A stretch of 64,000 nucleotides of DNA from Leifsonia sp. Leaf264 (GCF_001422325.1 NZ_LMMR01000007.1:427539-491538), one strand, 5' to 3'; counted from the first letter of the stretch, positions 16,436-25,805 are shown. Numbers and translations: made by a program. The notes: generated from the sequence alone by a model not told the origin.

Positions 16436-17623
16436 CTACTTCGTCGCCAGCGCGTCGACGCCCTCAGGCGACAGCGCGTGATGGATGGCCAGCATGCTGG
16501 CCCCGAGCACGGCGGCGTGCTCGGCCGCCGACGACTGAACTATCGAGAGGTGCTCCGTCGCGAGCGGCATCGACCGCGTGTAGACGATCTCGCGCACCCC
16601 GGCGATGAGGTGCTCGCCGGCCCGTGCCATCGATCCGCCGATGGCGATGACCGACGGGTTGATCAGGCTCACGGCCGTCGTGAGCACCTCGCCGATGTCG
16701 CGGCCGGCCTGCCTCACGGCCTGGATGGCCTCGATGTTGCCGCGCTTCACGAGGTCGACGACGTCGCTGCCGGTCGCCACGTCGATGCCGGCCTTGCGGA
16801 GGTCCCGCGCTATGGCTGGCCCGGAGGCCAGAGCCTCGAGGCATCCGCGATTGCCGCAGTGGCACGGGATGCCGACCCCGCGCGCCACCTGCACATGACC
16901 GATGTCGCCGGCGATGCCCTGGGCTCCGCGCTGCAGGCGGCCGCTCGAGATGACACCGGATCCGATGCCCGTGGCGATCTTGACGAACATGAGGTGCTCG
17001 GCGTTCGGCCAGGCGAAGGCCCGTTCGCCGAGAGCCATGATGTTCACGTCGTTGTCGACGAGCACGGGAACCTGGAGGTGCTGCTGCACCCAGCCCGGCA
17101 CGTCGAAGCGGTCCCAGCCGGGCATGATCGGCGGGTTCACCGGGCGTCCGGTGGAGTGCTCGACGGGCCCGGGCACGCCGATGCCGATCGCCACGAGTTC
17201 GTCGTGGCTGCGGTCGATGCGGGCGAGCAGGGTGCCCGCGGCCTCGACCATCCAGCTGAGCACGGCCTCGGGGCCGCTGGCGATGTCGATGGCCTCGCGC
17301 AGCTCGCCGAGCACGGTTCCGGAGAGGTCTGTGACGGCGAGGGTGGCGTGCGAGGCTCCGAGGTCGGCCGCCAGCACGACCCGGGCCGACGGGTTGAGTG
17401 CGAAGCGCGACGGCGGCCGGCCGCCGGTGGAGAGGGCGTCGCCGACGGGCGAGACCAGGCCGAGGGCCATGAGCGAGTCGACGCGGGTCGCGATGGTCGA
17501 TCGTGCGAGTCCGGTGACGGTCGCGAGCTCGGCGCGAGTGCGCGGGCGGCCGTCGCGCAACAGCTGGAACAGCTCGCTGGCACCCGAGGTTCCGAGTGCC
17601 GATCCCCGGCTGATGTCGACCAT
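16436..17623 (-). CDS. ROK-family transcriptional repressor
   Basis: This 395-residue regulator has an N-terminal winged HTH (about residues 10-60, RTRAELATVTGLARSTIATRV) and a ROK sugar-kinase-like domain. The ROK part has the nucleotide motif DLGASHATLAV and the zinc motif GHVQVARG ... PCHCGNRGCLE. Proteins of this type (NagC/XylR class) repress sugar genes and are released by a sugar. It is divergent from the sugar operon starting at 17739, with two inverted repeats between them, so it most likely controls that operon. The start is either ATG 17623 (MVDISRG) or ATG 17629; neither has a strong ribosome site. Confidence 0.88.
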   Translation of the reverse strand: MVDISRGSALGTSGASELFQLLRDGRPRTRAELATVTGLARSTIATRVDSLMALGLVSPVGDALSTGGRPPSRFALNPSARVVLAADLGASHATLAVTDLSGTVLGELREAIDIASGPEAVLSWMVEAAGTLLARIDRSHDELVAIGIGVPGPVEHSTGRPVNPPIMPGWDRFDVPGWVQQHLQVPVLVDNDVNIMALGERAFAWPNAEHLMFVKIATGIGSGVISSGRLQRGAQGIAGDIGHVQVARGVGIPCHCGNRGCLEALASGPAIARDLRKAGIDVATGSDVVDLVKRGNIEAIQAVRQAGRDIGEVLTTAVSLINPSVIAIGGSMARAGEHLIAGVREIVYTRSMPLATEHLSIVQSSAAEHAAVLGASMLAIHHALSPEGVDALATK

Positions 17624-17658
17624 TCGCATAGTAAAGCACACGGTCTTCGTCGATTCGT

Positions 17659-17712
17659 AGATCAGTGTCTTGATCTCGAACCGGCAACTTTTGTCGATTG
17701 ACTAGCAAAAGT
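17659..17712. promoter_or_regulatory. two candidate ROK operators in the divergent gap
   Basis: Two inverted repeats lie between the ROK gene and the sugar operon. AGATCA-N6-TGATCT spans 17659-17676. ACTTTTG-N12-CAAAAGT spans 17687-17712, with half-site centres about 19 bp apart, nearly two helical turns. A TTGACT (17698-17703) lies inside the second site and could be a -35 element. The spacing suits a dimeric HTH repressor. Confidence 0.55.
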
Positions 17713-17738
17713 CGAAGGATGTGTGCCACACTCGGCGC

Positions 17739-18845
17739 ATGACAACGGACGTCATCGCACCTGCCACCGCGATCCGTGTCGGCTTCGTCGGTTCCGGGTT
17801 CATGGCCTCGGTCCACAGCCGCGCGGCTCGTGCCGCTCGTGCCGAGCTCGGCGGTGCCGCCTCATCGAGTGAGGCATCCGCAGCCGATGCGGCCATGCGC
17901 CTCGGGCTCGATCGTTCCTACGTGTCCGTCGCCGAGCTGCTCGCCGACGACGATATCGACATCGTGCACATCTGCACTCCCAACACCACGCACGCGGCCT
18001 TCGCGCTCGCCGCCCTGGACGCCGGCAAGCACGTCATCTGCGAGAAGCCGCTGGCGACGACGGTGACGGATGCCGCAACTCTCACCGAGCGCGCCGCGCA
18101 GCGCGGCCTCACCGCCACGGTTCCCTTCATCTACCGCTATCACCCGATGGTGCGCGAGGCCCGGGCCCGCGTCGCCGCCGGGGAGGTCGGCCGCCTGCTC
18201 ACCATCCAGGGCGGCTACCTGCAGGATTGGCTCGCCGAGCCCCACGCCGACGACTGGCGGGTCGACGTCGGCCTCGGCGGACCGTCGCGGGCCTTCGCCG
18301 ACATCGGATCCCACCTGGTCGACCTGCTCGAGTTCGTCACCGGAGACACCATCGCCCGGCTCTCGGCAGCCACCCGCACGGTGCACTCCCAGCGTGGAGG
18401 GCGGGCGGATGTCGCCACCGAAGACCTCGTCGCCCTCGTCGTCGAGCTGAGCGGCGGTGCGGTCGGAACCCTGCTGGTCTCGCAGGTCGCCCCGGGTCGC
18501 AAGAACAGCCTCGTGCTCGAGATCGCCGGCACAGCCGAGAGCATCCGCTTCGACCAGGAGCGCCCGGAGGAGCTGTGGCTCGGGCGGCGCACGGGATCGG
18601 AGCGCGTCCTGCGCGACACCGACTCCCTCGCGGCGTCGGCCGCGCGCCTCTCGCTCGTGCCCGCCGGACATCCGATGGGCTACCAGGACGCCTTCAACGC
18701 CTTCGTCGCCGACAGCTACGCCGCGGTCGACGGAGCAGAGCCCGACGGCCTGCCGCGCTTCGCCGACGGCCTGCGTGCAGTGCGGGTGACTGAGGCCGTG
18801 CTCGCGTCCGCTGCATCCGGCCAGTGGGTGGAGGTGGCCGGATGA
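17739..18845 (+). CDS. Gfo/Idh/MocA-family sugar oxidoreductase
   Basis: This 368-residue NAD(P)-dependent dehydrogenase has the Rossmann motif VGFVGSGFMASVHS near the N-terminus and the conserved CEKPLATTV (Lys catalytic/binding), with the C-terminal alpha/beta domain containing GGPSRAFADIGSHLVDLL. Family members oxidise sugars, inositols or glycosides, often at C3. It is the first gene of the ROK-linked operon, and its stop overlaps the ABC ATPase start (ATGA). The ATG at 17739 is chosen; a GTG at 17721 is in frame but gives residues unlike the family. The two epimerase-like proteins downstream suggest that the keto product is further rearranged or cleaved. Confidence 0.88.
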   Translation: MTTDVIAPATAIRVGFVGSGFMASVHSRAARAARAELGGAASSSEASAADAAMRLGLDRSYVSVAELLADDDIDIVHICTPNTTHAAFALAALDAGKHVICEKPLATTVTDAATLTERAAQRGLTATVPFIYRYHPMVREARARVAAGEVGRLLTIQGGYLQDWLAEPHADDWRVDVGLGGPSRAFADIGSHLVDLLEFVTGDTIARLSAATRTVHSQRGGRADVATEDLVALVVELSGGAVGTLLVSQVAPGRKNSLVLEIAGTAESIRFDQERPEELWLGRRTGSERVLRDTDSLAASAARLSLVPAGHPMGYQDAFNAFVADSYAAVDGAEPDGLPRFADGLRAVRVTEAVLASAASGQWVEVAG

Positions 18846-20395
18846 GCGCACAGGACCAGCCCACGGCGCAGGCGCCGGGCGCGACAGCCGTCGCCGGGCG
18901 CGAGCCCGTGCTCGTCGCCGCCGGGCTCGAGAAGAGCTTCTTCGGTGTCACAGTCCTGCGGGGCGTCGGCCTCACCCTCTACCCGGGGCAGGTGCACGGC
19001 CTCGTCGGGGAGAACGGCGCCGGCAAGTCCACGTTCATGAAGATCCTCGCCGGCGTCTACCAGCGCGACGCGGGATCGGTCACCCTCGGCGGAGAGGCCG
19101 TGGAGTTCGGGCATCCCGTGCAGGCGATGAAGGCCGGGCTCGCCACGGTCTTCCAGGAGTTCAACCTGCTGCCGGAGCGCAGCGTCGCGCAGAACGTCTT
19201 CCTCGGCCGCGAGCCGCGCCGGGCGGGGTTCGTCGACCAGCGCGGCATGGTCGCGGCGACCCGGTCGCTGCTCGGGGAACTCGGCATCAACTTCATCGAC
19301 CCGACCTCGCGCGTCGGCACCCTCACCGTCGCCGAGCAGCAGATCGTCGAGATCGCGAAGGCCCTCTCCTACGACGCCCGCGTCATCTCCATGGACGAGC
19401 CGACGGCGGCTCTCTCCGACAACGAGGTCGCCCTGCTCTACGCGATCATCCGTCGGCTACAGGCCAGGGGTGTCGCCATCCTCTACGTCTCGCACCGGCT
19501 CAAGGAGATCTTCGACCTCTGCGACACCATCACCGTGCTGAAGGACGGCGCCCTCGTCAGCAGTGGTCCGGCCTCCGAGCTCGACACCGACGAACTGGTG
19601 CGGCGCATGGTCGGCCGCTCTATCGAGACCTACTTCCCGGGCGCCCTCGAGGGCACGACCACCGGCGAGGTGCGGCTGGCGGTGACCGGAGCCGGCAACG
19701 ACTTCGTCGACGGCATCGATATCGAGCTGCGAGCCGGCGAGATCGTCGGAGTGTCGGGTCTGCAGGGCAGCGGACGCACCGAACTGGTCGAGGCGATCTT
19801 CGGGGTGGCTCCGTTCACGCGGGGCGGGATGACCCTCGACGGCGAGTCCGTGCGCATCACGCGCGCCCGCTCGGCCGTGCGGCACGGCGTGGCCCTCATC
19901 ACGGAGGACCGCAAGGCGCAGGGCCTGGCGGTGAACCAGTCCGTGCTCGACAACGCCCTCCTCGTCATCCGTGGCGTGTTCGCACGGCGCACCGCCGAGG
20001 TGCGGCGCTCGATCCCGGGAGTGCTGACCTCCCTGGAGGTGAGCTCGCACGGCCTCGACCAGGAGGTGCAGTTCCTGTCGGGCGGCAACCAGCAGAAGGT
20101 CGTGCTGGCGAAGTGGCTGGCCACCAGACCGCGCGTTGTGCTGCTCGACGAGCCGACGCGCGGCATCGACGTCGGCGCCAAGATCGCCGTCTACGCGCTC
20201 ATGCGCTCACTCGCCAAGGAGGGCGTCGCCATCCTGATGATCTCGTCGGAGCTGCCGGAGGTCATCGGCATGTCGGATCGCATCCTCGTCATGCACGACG
20301 GACGCATCGCCGCGGAACTGCCCGCAGGCGCGACCGAGGAGGCCGTGCTCTCGGCGGCCACCGGACACGCCGCCACGGATCGAGGTGCGGCATGA
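18842..20395 (+). CDS. sugar ABC transporter ATP-binding protein, RbsA/MglA type
   Basis: This 517-residue protein has two fused ABC domains. The first has Walker [13 protein letters not shown] and a degenerate signature (LTVAEQQIVEIAKAL). The second has the usual degenerate P-loop (GLQGSGRTELVEAI) and the signature [15 protein letters not shown] with Walker [15 protein letters not shown]. This is the pattern of carbohydrate-uptake type 2 (CUT2) importers. The start ATG overlaps the oxidoreductase stop, and the stop overlaps the first permease start, so the operon is tightly coupled. It energises the two permeases that follow. Confidence 0.93.
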   Translation: MSAQDQPTAQAPGATAVAGREPVLVAAGLEKSFFGVTVLRGVGLTLYPGQVHGLVGENGAGKSTFMKILAGVYQRDAGSVTLGGEAVEFGHPVQAMKAGLATVFQEFNLLPERSVAQNVFLGREPRRAGFVDQRGMVAATRSLLGELGINFIDPTSRVGTLTVAEQQIVEIAKALSYDARVISMDEPTAALSDNEVALLYAIIRRLQARGVAILYVSHRLKEIFDLCDTITVLKDGALVSSGPASELDTDELVRRMVGRSIETYFPGALEGTTTGEVRLAVTGAGNDFVDGIDIELRAGEIVGVSGLQGSGRTELVEAIFGVAPFTRGGMTLDGESVRITRARSAVRHGVALITEDRKAQGLAVNQSVLDNALLVIRGVFARRTAEVRRSIPGVLTSLEVSSHGLDQEVQFLSGGNQQKVVLAKWLATRPRVVLLDEPTRGIDVGAKIAVYALMRSLAKEGVAILMISSELPEVIGMSDRILVMHDGRIAAELPAGATEEAVLSAATGHAATDRGAA

Positions 20396-21471
20396 GTCCG
20401 GCATCCGCTCGCCCCATCCGTCGTCGCCGGCGCATCGACTCCACGGTGCTCGTCTACGTGGCGCTGCTGGCCGTCATCGTGGTGGGCGCCATCCTGGTGG
20501 CCACGGTCGGGCGCAGCTTCTTCAGCGCCGGCAACATCCGCGACATCCTCACCGGTATGAGCGTGCTCGGCTTCGTGGCGATCGGGCAGACCCTGGTGAT
20601 CCTGTGCGGCTCTCTCGACCTCTCGGTGCCCTACGTCGTGAGCCTGTCGAGCCTCATCGCGGCCGACACGATGAAGGGCAGCGCCGCGAACATTGTGCCG
20701 GCGGTGCTCGCTGCACTCGCCGTGGCCGCCGTGCTGGGCCTCCTCAACGGGCTCATCGTCACCAAGCTGCACGTCAACGGCTTCATCGCCACCCTCGGCA
20801 TGGGCCTCATCATCAAGGGCTATCTCGACACCAATTACAAGGGCACCAGCGGCGACGTTCCGTGGGAGTTCCAGCTCATCGGAGCCACGGGTCTCGGTCC
20901 GATACCGGTGTCGACCATCATCATGCTGGTCGTCGCCCTGGTCGCCGCCCTCTTCCTCAGCCGCACCCGCACGGGCAACCACATGTTCGCGGTCGGCGGC
21001 AACGAGCAGGTCGCCAGGCTCTCCGGCATCCGTACCGCCCAGCCCATCATCGTGGCGCACGTGCTCTGCTCCATCACGGCGGCCTTCGCCGGCCTGCTCC
21101 TCGCCAGCCGCCTCGGCGTCGGCAGTCCCACGGTCGGAACCCAGGGCGGCTACGACCTGCTCTCGATCGCTGCCGTCGTGCTCGGCGGCACCATCCTCGC
21201 GGGCGGTCGCGGCTCGGTCTGGGGCACGATCGGGGGCGTCGCCATCTTCGCTGTGCTCGACAACGTGATGAGCGTGCTGCAGGTCAACCCGTTCATGAAG
21301 GACGTCGTACGCGGTGTGGTGATCGTGGCAGCAGTCGCGGTCTACACGACCCGCCAGGTCGAGCGCCGCCGGGCCAGGTTCGGAGCCGATGGCGGAGCCG
21401 TCTCGGCACCGGATGCCGACCCCTCGCCATCCGACAGGGTGTCCGAGTCAGTGAAGGGCGGTGCGGCATGA
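20392..21471 (+). CDS. CUT2 sugar ABC permease (first)
   Basis: This 359-residue membrane protein of the RbsC/BPD_transp_2 family has about ten helices and the family blocks GQTLVILCGSLDLSV and VGGNEQVARLSGIR. It starts with a basic stretch (RPIRRRRRID). It overlaps the ATPase gene and the second permease gene by 4 bases each. With the second permease it probably forms a heterodimeric channel. Confidence 0.92.
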   Translation: MSPASARPIRRRRRIDSTVLVYVALLAVIVVGAILVATVGRSFFSAGNIRDILTGMSVLGFVAIGQTLVILCGSLDLSVPYVVSLSSLIAADTMKGSAANIVPAVLAALAVAAVLGLLNGLIVTKLHVNGFIATLGMGLIIKGYLDTNYKGTSGDVPWEFQLIGATGLGPIPVSTIIMLVVALVAALFLSRTRTGNHMFAVGGNEQVARLSGIRTAQPIIVAHVLCSITAAFAGLLLASRLGVGSPTVGTQGGYDLLSIAAVVLGGTILAGGRGSVWGTIGGVAIFAVLDNVMSVLQVNPFMKDVVRGVVIVAAVAVYTTRQVERRRARFGADGGAVSAPDADPSPSDRVSESVKGGAA

Positions 21472-22595
21472 AGTTCGTCAGCGCTCTCGTCAGCCCGCGC
21501 GGGGCCGTGTTCCTGCTCCTGGCCGTGCTGCTCATCGCCATCACGATCCTCAACCCGCACTTCGCCGAACCCGGACAGCTCATGCGCTTCATCCAGCGCG
21601 TCGCCCCGGTCGCGATCGTGGCCATAGGACAGTACTTCGTGATCGTCGGCGGGGAGTTCGACCTCTCGATGGGCTCGGTGGTGACGGCGCAGGTCGTGAT
21701 CGCGGGCAACCTGGTGGGCCAGGAGGAGAGCCGCACGGTTCCCGTGCTGTTCCTGATGCTCGCCTTCGGAGTGCTCGTCGGCCTGGTGAACGGCCTCATA
21801 GTCTCCTTCCTGCGCGTGCCGTCGTTCATCGTGACCCTCGGCATGATGCTCGCCCTGCTCGGCGGGGTGCTCTACTGGACCGGCGGGGCCGCGACGGGCA
21901 ACCCCGACGACAGCTTCAGGCAGATCGGCCGGGGCGGCATCCGCGACGTGCCCGTGCTCGATCTCATCCCGTGGTCGGTGCTCATCCTGATCGTGGTGCT
22001 CGCGGCGGCCATCTGGTTCAGCAACCGGCCGTTCGGGCGCACCATCATCGCCCTCGGCGACAACCCGACGGCGGCCGGCTTCGCCGGGGTGCGCACCTGG
22101 TGGGTCAAGACCAGCACCTTCATCCTGTCGTCGCTGTCGGCCACCGTGGCCGGCATCCTGCTCGTCGGCTACGCGGGCGTGCACCCCTCGGTCGGTCGGG
22201 GCTACGAGTTCACGGCCATCACGGCCGTGGTGCTCGGCGGCGTGGTTCTGGGTGGCGGGCGCGGCTGGGTCGTCGCCGCAGCGGCGGGCGCCTTCGCCCT
22301 CGAGGCCCTGTTCACGCTGCTCAACTTCGCCGGGGTTCCCTCGACGCTGCGCGACGCCATCCAGGGCGTCATCATCATCGCCGCCGTCGCCTACTCGGCC
22401 GTCTCGTTCCGAGCACGCCGCAGCGGCCGCACCGATATCGCCGGGCCGCCCGTCGACGCCGATGACGGCCCGGTCGACGACCCGGCCGGGTCAGCCGACG
22501 GCCCCACTGAGACTTCGCCCGCACGGGAGAAGGAGTCGCCCCCACTGTCGGGCGCGACTCGACCTGCAATCCACTCCCTCGAGGCAGAGGGCTGA
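21468..22595 (+). CDS. CUT2 sugar ABC permease (second)
   Basis: This 375-residue RbsC-family permease has the blocks GQYFVIVGGEFDLSMGS and ALGDNPTAAGFAGVR. The last 60 residues are a hydrophilic, Asp/Pro-rich tail beyond the usual family end. It is coupled to the first permease by an ATGA overlap and is 25 bp upstream of the binding protein gene. Two different permeases for one CUT2 importer suggests a heterodimer. Confidence 0.92.
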   Translation: MKFVSALVSPRGAVFLLLAVLLIAITILNPHFAEPGQLMRFIQRVAPVAIVAIGQYFVIVGGEFDLSMGSVVTAQVVIAGNLVGQEESRTVPVLFLMLAFGVLVGLVNGLIVSFLRVPSFIVTLGMMLALLGGVLYWTGGAATGNPDDSFRQIGRGGIRDVPVLDLIPWSVLILIVVLAAAIWFSNRPFGRTIIALGDNPTAAGFAGVRTWWVKTSTFILSSLSATVAGILLVGYAGVHPSVGRGYEFTAITAVVLGGVVLGGGRGWVVAAAAGAFALEALFTLLNFAGVPSTLRDAIQGVIIIAAVAYSAVSFRARRSGRTDIAGPPVDADDGPVDDPAGSADGPTETSPAREKESPPLSGATRPAIHSLEAEG

Positions 22596-22620
22596 TCCAA
22601 CACAACCAAGGAGGTTTGTG

Positions 22621-23826
22621 ATGCGACGAATGCATGTGGCATCCGCCATGGTCGGAGCGCTCGCGCTGCTGACACTGGCCGGATGCACGACCGATCCCAG
22701 CGTGACCGCCCCGTCGGACGACGCCGCGGCCACGGAGGAGGCCGAGGTCGAGTGGTTCGACCAGGCGCTGTTCGACAAGCAGGACGCGGAGCGGGGCGTC
22801 GTTCCCGAGGGTCCTGACGGCAAGCCCTATCTGCAGTACATCAACGCCGAGATGGTCGACACCGGCGAGTTCGCGAGTGAGGGGGCGAAGAAGGGATGCT
22901 TCGCGAACGCCTCGATCTCGAACCCGTGGCGTCAGACCGGCTGGATCACCATGAACGAGCAGCTCAAGGTGCTGCAGGATGCCGGCGCCATCAGCGAGCT
23001 GGAGACGCGCGACGCGCAGGACAGCGACGACACCCAGATCGCCGACATCGACTACTTCATCAACGAGGCGAACTGCGACTTCTTCGTCATCTCGCCGAAC
23101 AGCACGGCGGCAATGACTCCGGCGGTCGAGCGCGCCTGCGACACCGGGAAGCCCGTCATCGTGTTCGACCGCGGCGTGCAAACCGACTGCCCCGTCACGT
23201 TCATCCACCCGATCGGCGGATTCGCCTGGGGCATCGACTCGGCGAACTTCCTGATCGACAACCTCTCCGAGGGCGACAAGGTCGTTGCGCTTCGCATCCT
23301 CCCGGGTGTCGACGTGCTCGAGCAGCGCTGGGCCGCAGCCGAGAAGCTGTTCGGTGAAGCCGGCATCGACGCCGTCGACTACTTCACCGGCGCCGACCCG
23401 GTGGAGATCAAGAAGATCATCTCCGACGAACTCGCCAAGGGTGATGTGAAGGGCGTGTGGATGGATGCCGGCGACGGCGCCGTCGCAGCGATCGAGGCGT
23501 TCGAGGACGCCGGGGTCGACTACCCGGTCATGACCGGAGAGGACGAGCTGAGCTTCCTGCGCAAGTGGAAGGACACCGGCCTCACCGGACTCGGAACCGT
23601 GTACTCGAACTTCCAGTGGCGCACGCCGCTGCTCGCCGCGCAGAAGATCTTCGCGGGCGAGGAGGTCCCGAAGGAGTGGGTGCTCCCGCAGAGCCCCGTG
23701 ACCAGCGACGACCTCGACGAGTACCTCAAGGCCAACGAGGGCATGCCCGACGGTCACTACGCCAAGTTCGGCGGAGAGGACCTGCCCGGCTACCCGACGG
23801 TCTGGCAGGAGCGCCAGATCCCGTAA
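22621..23826 (+). CDS. sugar-binding lipoprotein of CUT2 ABC importer
   Basis: This 401-residue lipoprotein has a signal peptide with lipobox LTLAGC (Cys22), so it is anchored outside the membrane. The body is a periplasmic-binding-protein-like I fold (NCDFFVISPNST, KPVIVFDRG, MDAGDGAVAAIEAF). It captures the sugar for the preceding permeases. The ligand is unknown. A strong AAGGAGG lies 5 bases before the ATG at 22621, which fixes the start and suggests high expression. A stable hairpin follows the stop. Confidence 0.9.
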   Translation: MRRMHVASAMVGALALLTLAGCTTDPSVTAPSDDAAATEEAEVEWFDQALFDKQDAERGVVPEGPDGKPYLQYINAEMVDTGEFASEGAKKGCFANASISNPWRQTGWITMNEQLKVLQDAGAISELETRDAQDSDDTQIADIDYFINEANCDFFVISPNSTAAMTPAVERACDTGKPVIVFDRGVQTDCPVTFIHPIGGFAWGIDSANFLIDNLSEGDKVVALRILPGVDVLEQRWAAAEKLFGEAGIDAVDYFTGADPVEIKKIISDELAKGDVKGVWMDAGDGAVAAIEAFEDAGVDYPVMTGEDELSFLRKWKDTGLTGLGTVYSNFQWRTPLLAAQKIFAGEEVPKEWVLPQSPVTSDDLDEYLKANEGMPDGHYAKFGGEDLPGYPTVWQERQIP

Positions 23827-23838
23827 CCGGTACGCTGC

Positions 23839-23872
23839 CGACTGGCGGGGCTCACTCGAGCCTCGCCAGTCG
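23839..23872 (+). terminator. intercistronic hairpin after the binding-protein gene
   Basis: Arms of 15 bp (23839-23853 and 23858-23872, GACTGGCG.../...CGCCAGTC, one G-U pair) enclose a 4-base loop just after the lipoprotein stop. There is no T-run. It probably stabilises the binding-protein mRNA end and lowers expression of the downstream epimerases. Confidence 0.55.
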
Positions 23873-23907
23873 CCATGCAGGGCCGCAGTGTGCGAGAGGA
23901 GACACGG

Positions 23908-24777
23908 ATGCGCCGCACCATCGGCGTCAACACCTGGGTCTGGACCAGCCCGCTCGACGATGCCTCGCTCGCGGCGCTCGCCGCCAAGGCCGCCCGGATG
24001 GGGTTCGGTGCGATCGAACTCCCCGTCGAATCGGCGGGGGACTGGTCGCCGGAACGCGCTCGGGACGTGCTCGCCGAGCACGGGCTGGCGCCGATCGTGG
24101 TCGGCGCCATGGGCCCGGGCCGCAACCTCGTGGCCGCACCGGCATCCGAGGTCGTGGCCACGCAGAACTACCTCGTGCACTGCATCGGCGTCGCCGAGGC
24201 CATCGGCGCCACCGTCGTCGCCGGTCCGTTCTACGCCGCCACCGGACGCACCTGGCGCATGTCCGACGCCGACAGGGCCGAGCACTACGCAGAACTGCGG
24301 GCGGCCCTCACTCCCGTGGTGCACCGGGCCGAGCGGGGCGGCATCAGTCTCGCCGTCGAACCGCTCAACCGCTACGAGACCAGCCTCGTGAACACCGTCG
24401 ACCAGGCACTGGATGCCCTCGGCCCGCTGCTGGGCCGCGGGCTCGGGCTCGCGCTGGACAGCTACCACCTCAACATCGAGGAGAAGGACATCGGCGACGC
24501 CATCCGCGCCGCCGGTCCCCACATCGCCCACGTGCAGGTCTGCGGCAACGACCGCGGTGCCGTCGGCGACGACCACATCGACTGGCCGGCCTTCCTCGAC
24601 GCTCTCGACGACGCCGGCTACACCGGGCCGCTCGGGCTCGAGAGCTTCACGGGAGAGAACGCCACCATCGCCGTCGCCGCCTCGGTCTGGCGACCGCTCG
24701 CCATCACGCAGGACGCGCTCGCGGCCGACTCGTTGAGCTACCTCACCGCACTGCAGGACGACAGGGAGAGACCATGA
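23908..24777 (+). CDS. sugar phosphate isomerase/epimerase family protein (first)
   Basis: This 289-residue TIM-barrel protein of the AP_endonuc_2 family starts MRRTIGVNTWVWTSP. It has the metal-ligand Glu in SLAVEPLNRYE, Asp in ALDSYHLNIEE, His in IAHVQVCGND and Glu in GLESFTGEN, the pattern of D-tagatose/D-psicose 3-epimerase-like enzymes. GAGGA is 7 bases before the ATG at 23908. The stop overlaps the next gene by 4 bases. It probably epimerises, or cleaves, the keto-sugar made by the Gfo/Idh enzyme. Confidence 0.88.
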   Translation: MRRTIGVNTWVWTSPLDDASLAALAAKAARMGFGAIELPVESAGDWSPERARDVLAEHGLAPIVVGAMGPGRNLVAAPASEVVATQNYLVHCIGVAEAIGATVVAGPFYAATGRTWRMSDADRAEHYAELRAALTPVVHRAERGGISLAVEPLNRYETSLVNTVDQALDALGPLLGRGLGLALDSYHLNIEEKDIGDAIRAAGPHIAHVQVCGNDRGAVGDDHIDWPAFLDALDDAGYTGPLGLESFTGENATIAVAASVWRPLAITQDALAADSLSYLTALQDDRERP

Positions 24778-25805
24778 CAGAGTCCGCATCCGGGAATCGA
24801 ACCGGCCACCCCGTCACGTTGTTCACTGGCCAGTGGGCCGACCTTTCGTTCGAGGAGGTGGCGCGGCTGGCGAGCGGATGGGGCTACGACGGCCTCGAGA
24901 TCGCCTGCTCCGGTGACCATCTCGACCTGAAGCGCGCCGAGGAGGAGCCGGGCTACCTCGACGAGCGCCGCGCGATCCTCGACAGGTATGGCCTGCAGGT
25001 GTTCGCGATCTCGAACCACCTCACCGGCCAGGCCGTCTGCGACGACCCGATCGACTTCAGGCACGAGGCCATCGTGCGCGACTACACATGGGGCGACGGC
25101 GATGCCGAGGGTGTGCGGCAGCGTGCGGCCGAGGACATGAAGCGGTCGGCGCGCGTTGCGAGGCTGCTCGGCGTCGACACGGTGGTCGGCTTCACCGGGT
25201 CGAGCATCTGGCCGTACCTGGCGATGTTCCCGCCGGTGCCTGCCTCCGTCATCGACGCCGGCTTCGAGGACTTCGCGGCCCGCTGGAACCCGATCCTCGA
25301 CGTCTTCGACGCCGAGGGTGTGAGGTTCGCGCACGAGGTGCATCCGAGCGAGATCGCCTACGACTACTGGAGCTCGGTGCACGCCCTCGAGGCCATCGAC
25401 CGCAGGCCGGCCTTCGGCTTCAACTGGGACCCGTCGCACATGATGTGGCAGAACATCGATCCGGTCGGCTTCATCTGGGACTTCCAGGACCGCATCTACC
25501 ACGTCGACTGCAAGGACACGCGGATGCGGCCGCACAACGGACGCGCCGGCGTACTGGGCTCCCACCTGCCGTGGGGCGACCCGCGCCGCGGCTGGGACTT
25601 CGTGTCGACGGGGCACGGGGACGTGCCGTGGGAGGACTCGTTCCGGGCACTGGACGCCGTCGGCTACACCGGACCGATCTCGATCGAGTGGGAGGACGCC
25701 GGCATGGACCGGCTGCACGGAGCGCCGGAAGCGCTCGCCTACATCCGCTCGCTCCTGTGGGAGCGTCCGTCGACGTCGTTCGACGCCGCCTTCTCGAACC
25801 AGTAG
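24774..25805 (+). CDS. sugar phosphate isomerase/epimerase family protein (second)
   Basis: This 343-residue TIM-barrel protein of the same superfamily has candidate metal ligands Glu in FAHEVHPSEIAY, Asp/His in FNWDPSHMMW, His in YHVDCKDT and Glu in ISIEWEDAG. It is longer than the first copy and is not a close duplicate, so the two likely act on different steps. Related enzymes include IolE-like dehydratases and glycoside-cleaving enzymes that act on 3-keto sugars. The ATG at 24774 overlaps the previous stop and has GGGAGAG before it. It is the last gene of the ROK-linked operon. Confidence 0.88.
   Translation: MTESASGNRTGHPVTLFTGQWADLSFEEVARLASGWGYDGLEIACSGDHLDLKRAEEEPGYLDERRAILDRYGLQVFAISNHLTGQAVCDDPIDFRHEAIVRDYTWGDGDAEGVRQRAAEDMKRSARVARLLGVDTVVGFTGSSIWPYLAMFPPVPASVIDAGFEDFAARWNPILDVFDAEGVRFAHEVHPSEIAYDYWSSVHALEAIDRRPAFGFNWDPSHMMWQNIDPVGFIWDFQDRIYHVDCKDTRMRPHNGRAGVLGSHLPWGDPRRGWDFVSTGHGDVPWEDSFRALDAVGYTGPISIEWEDAGMDRLHGAPEALAYIRSLLWERPSTSFDAAFSNQ

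Noticed and set aside
17719-17742. A 7-codon frame (MCATLGA) overlapping the oxidoreductase start by ATGA
   Set aside because: GAAGG touches its ATG with no spacing, and nothing in the codons suggests a sensing role; chance is likely.
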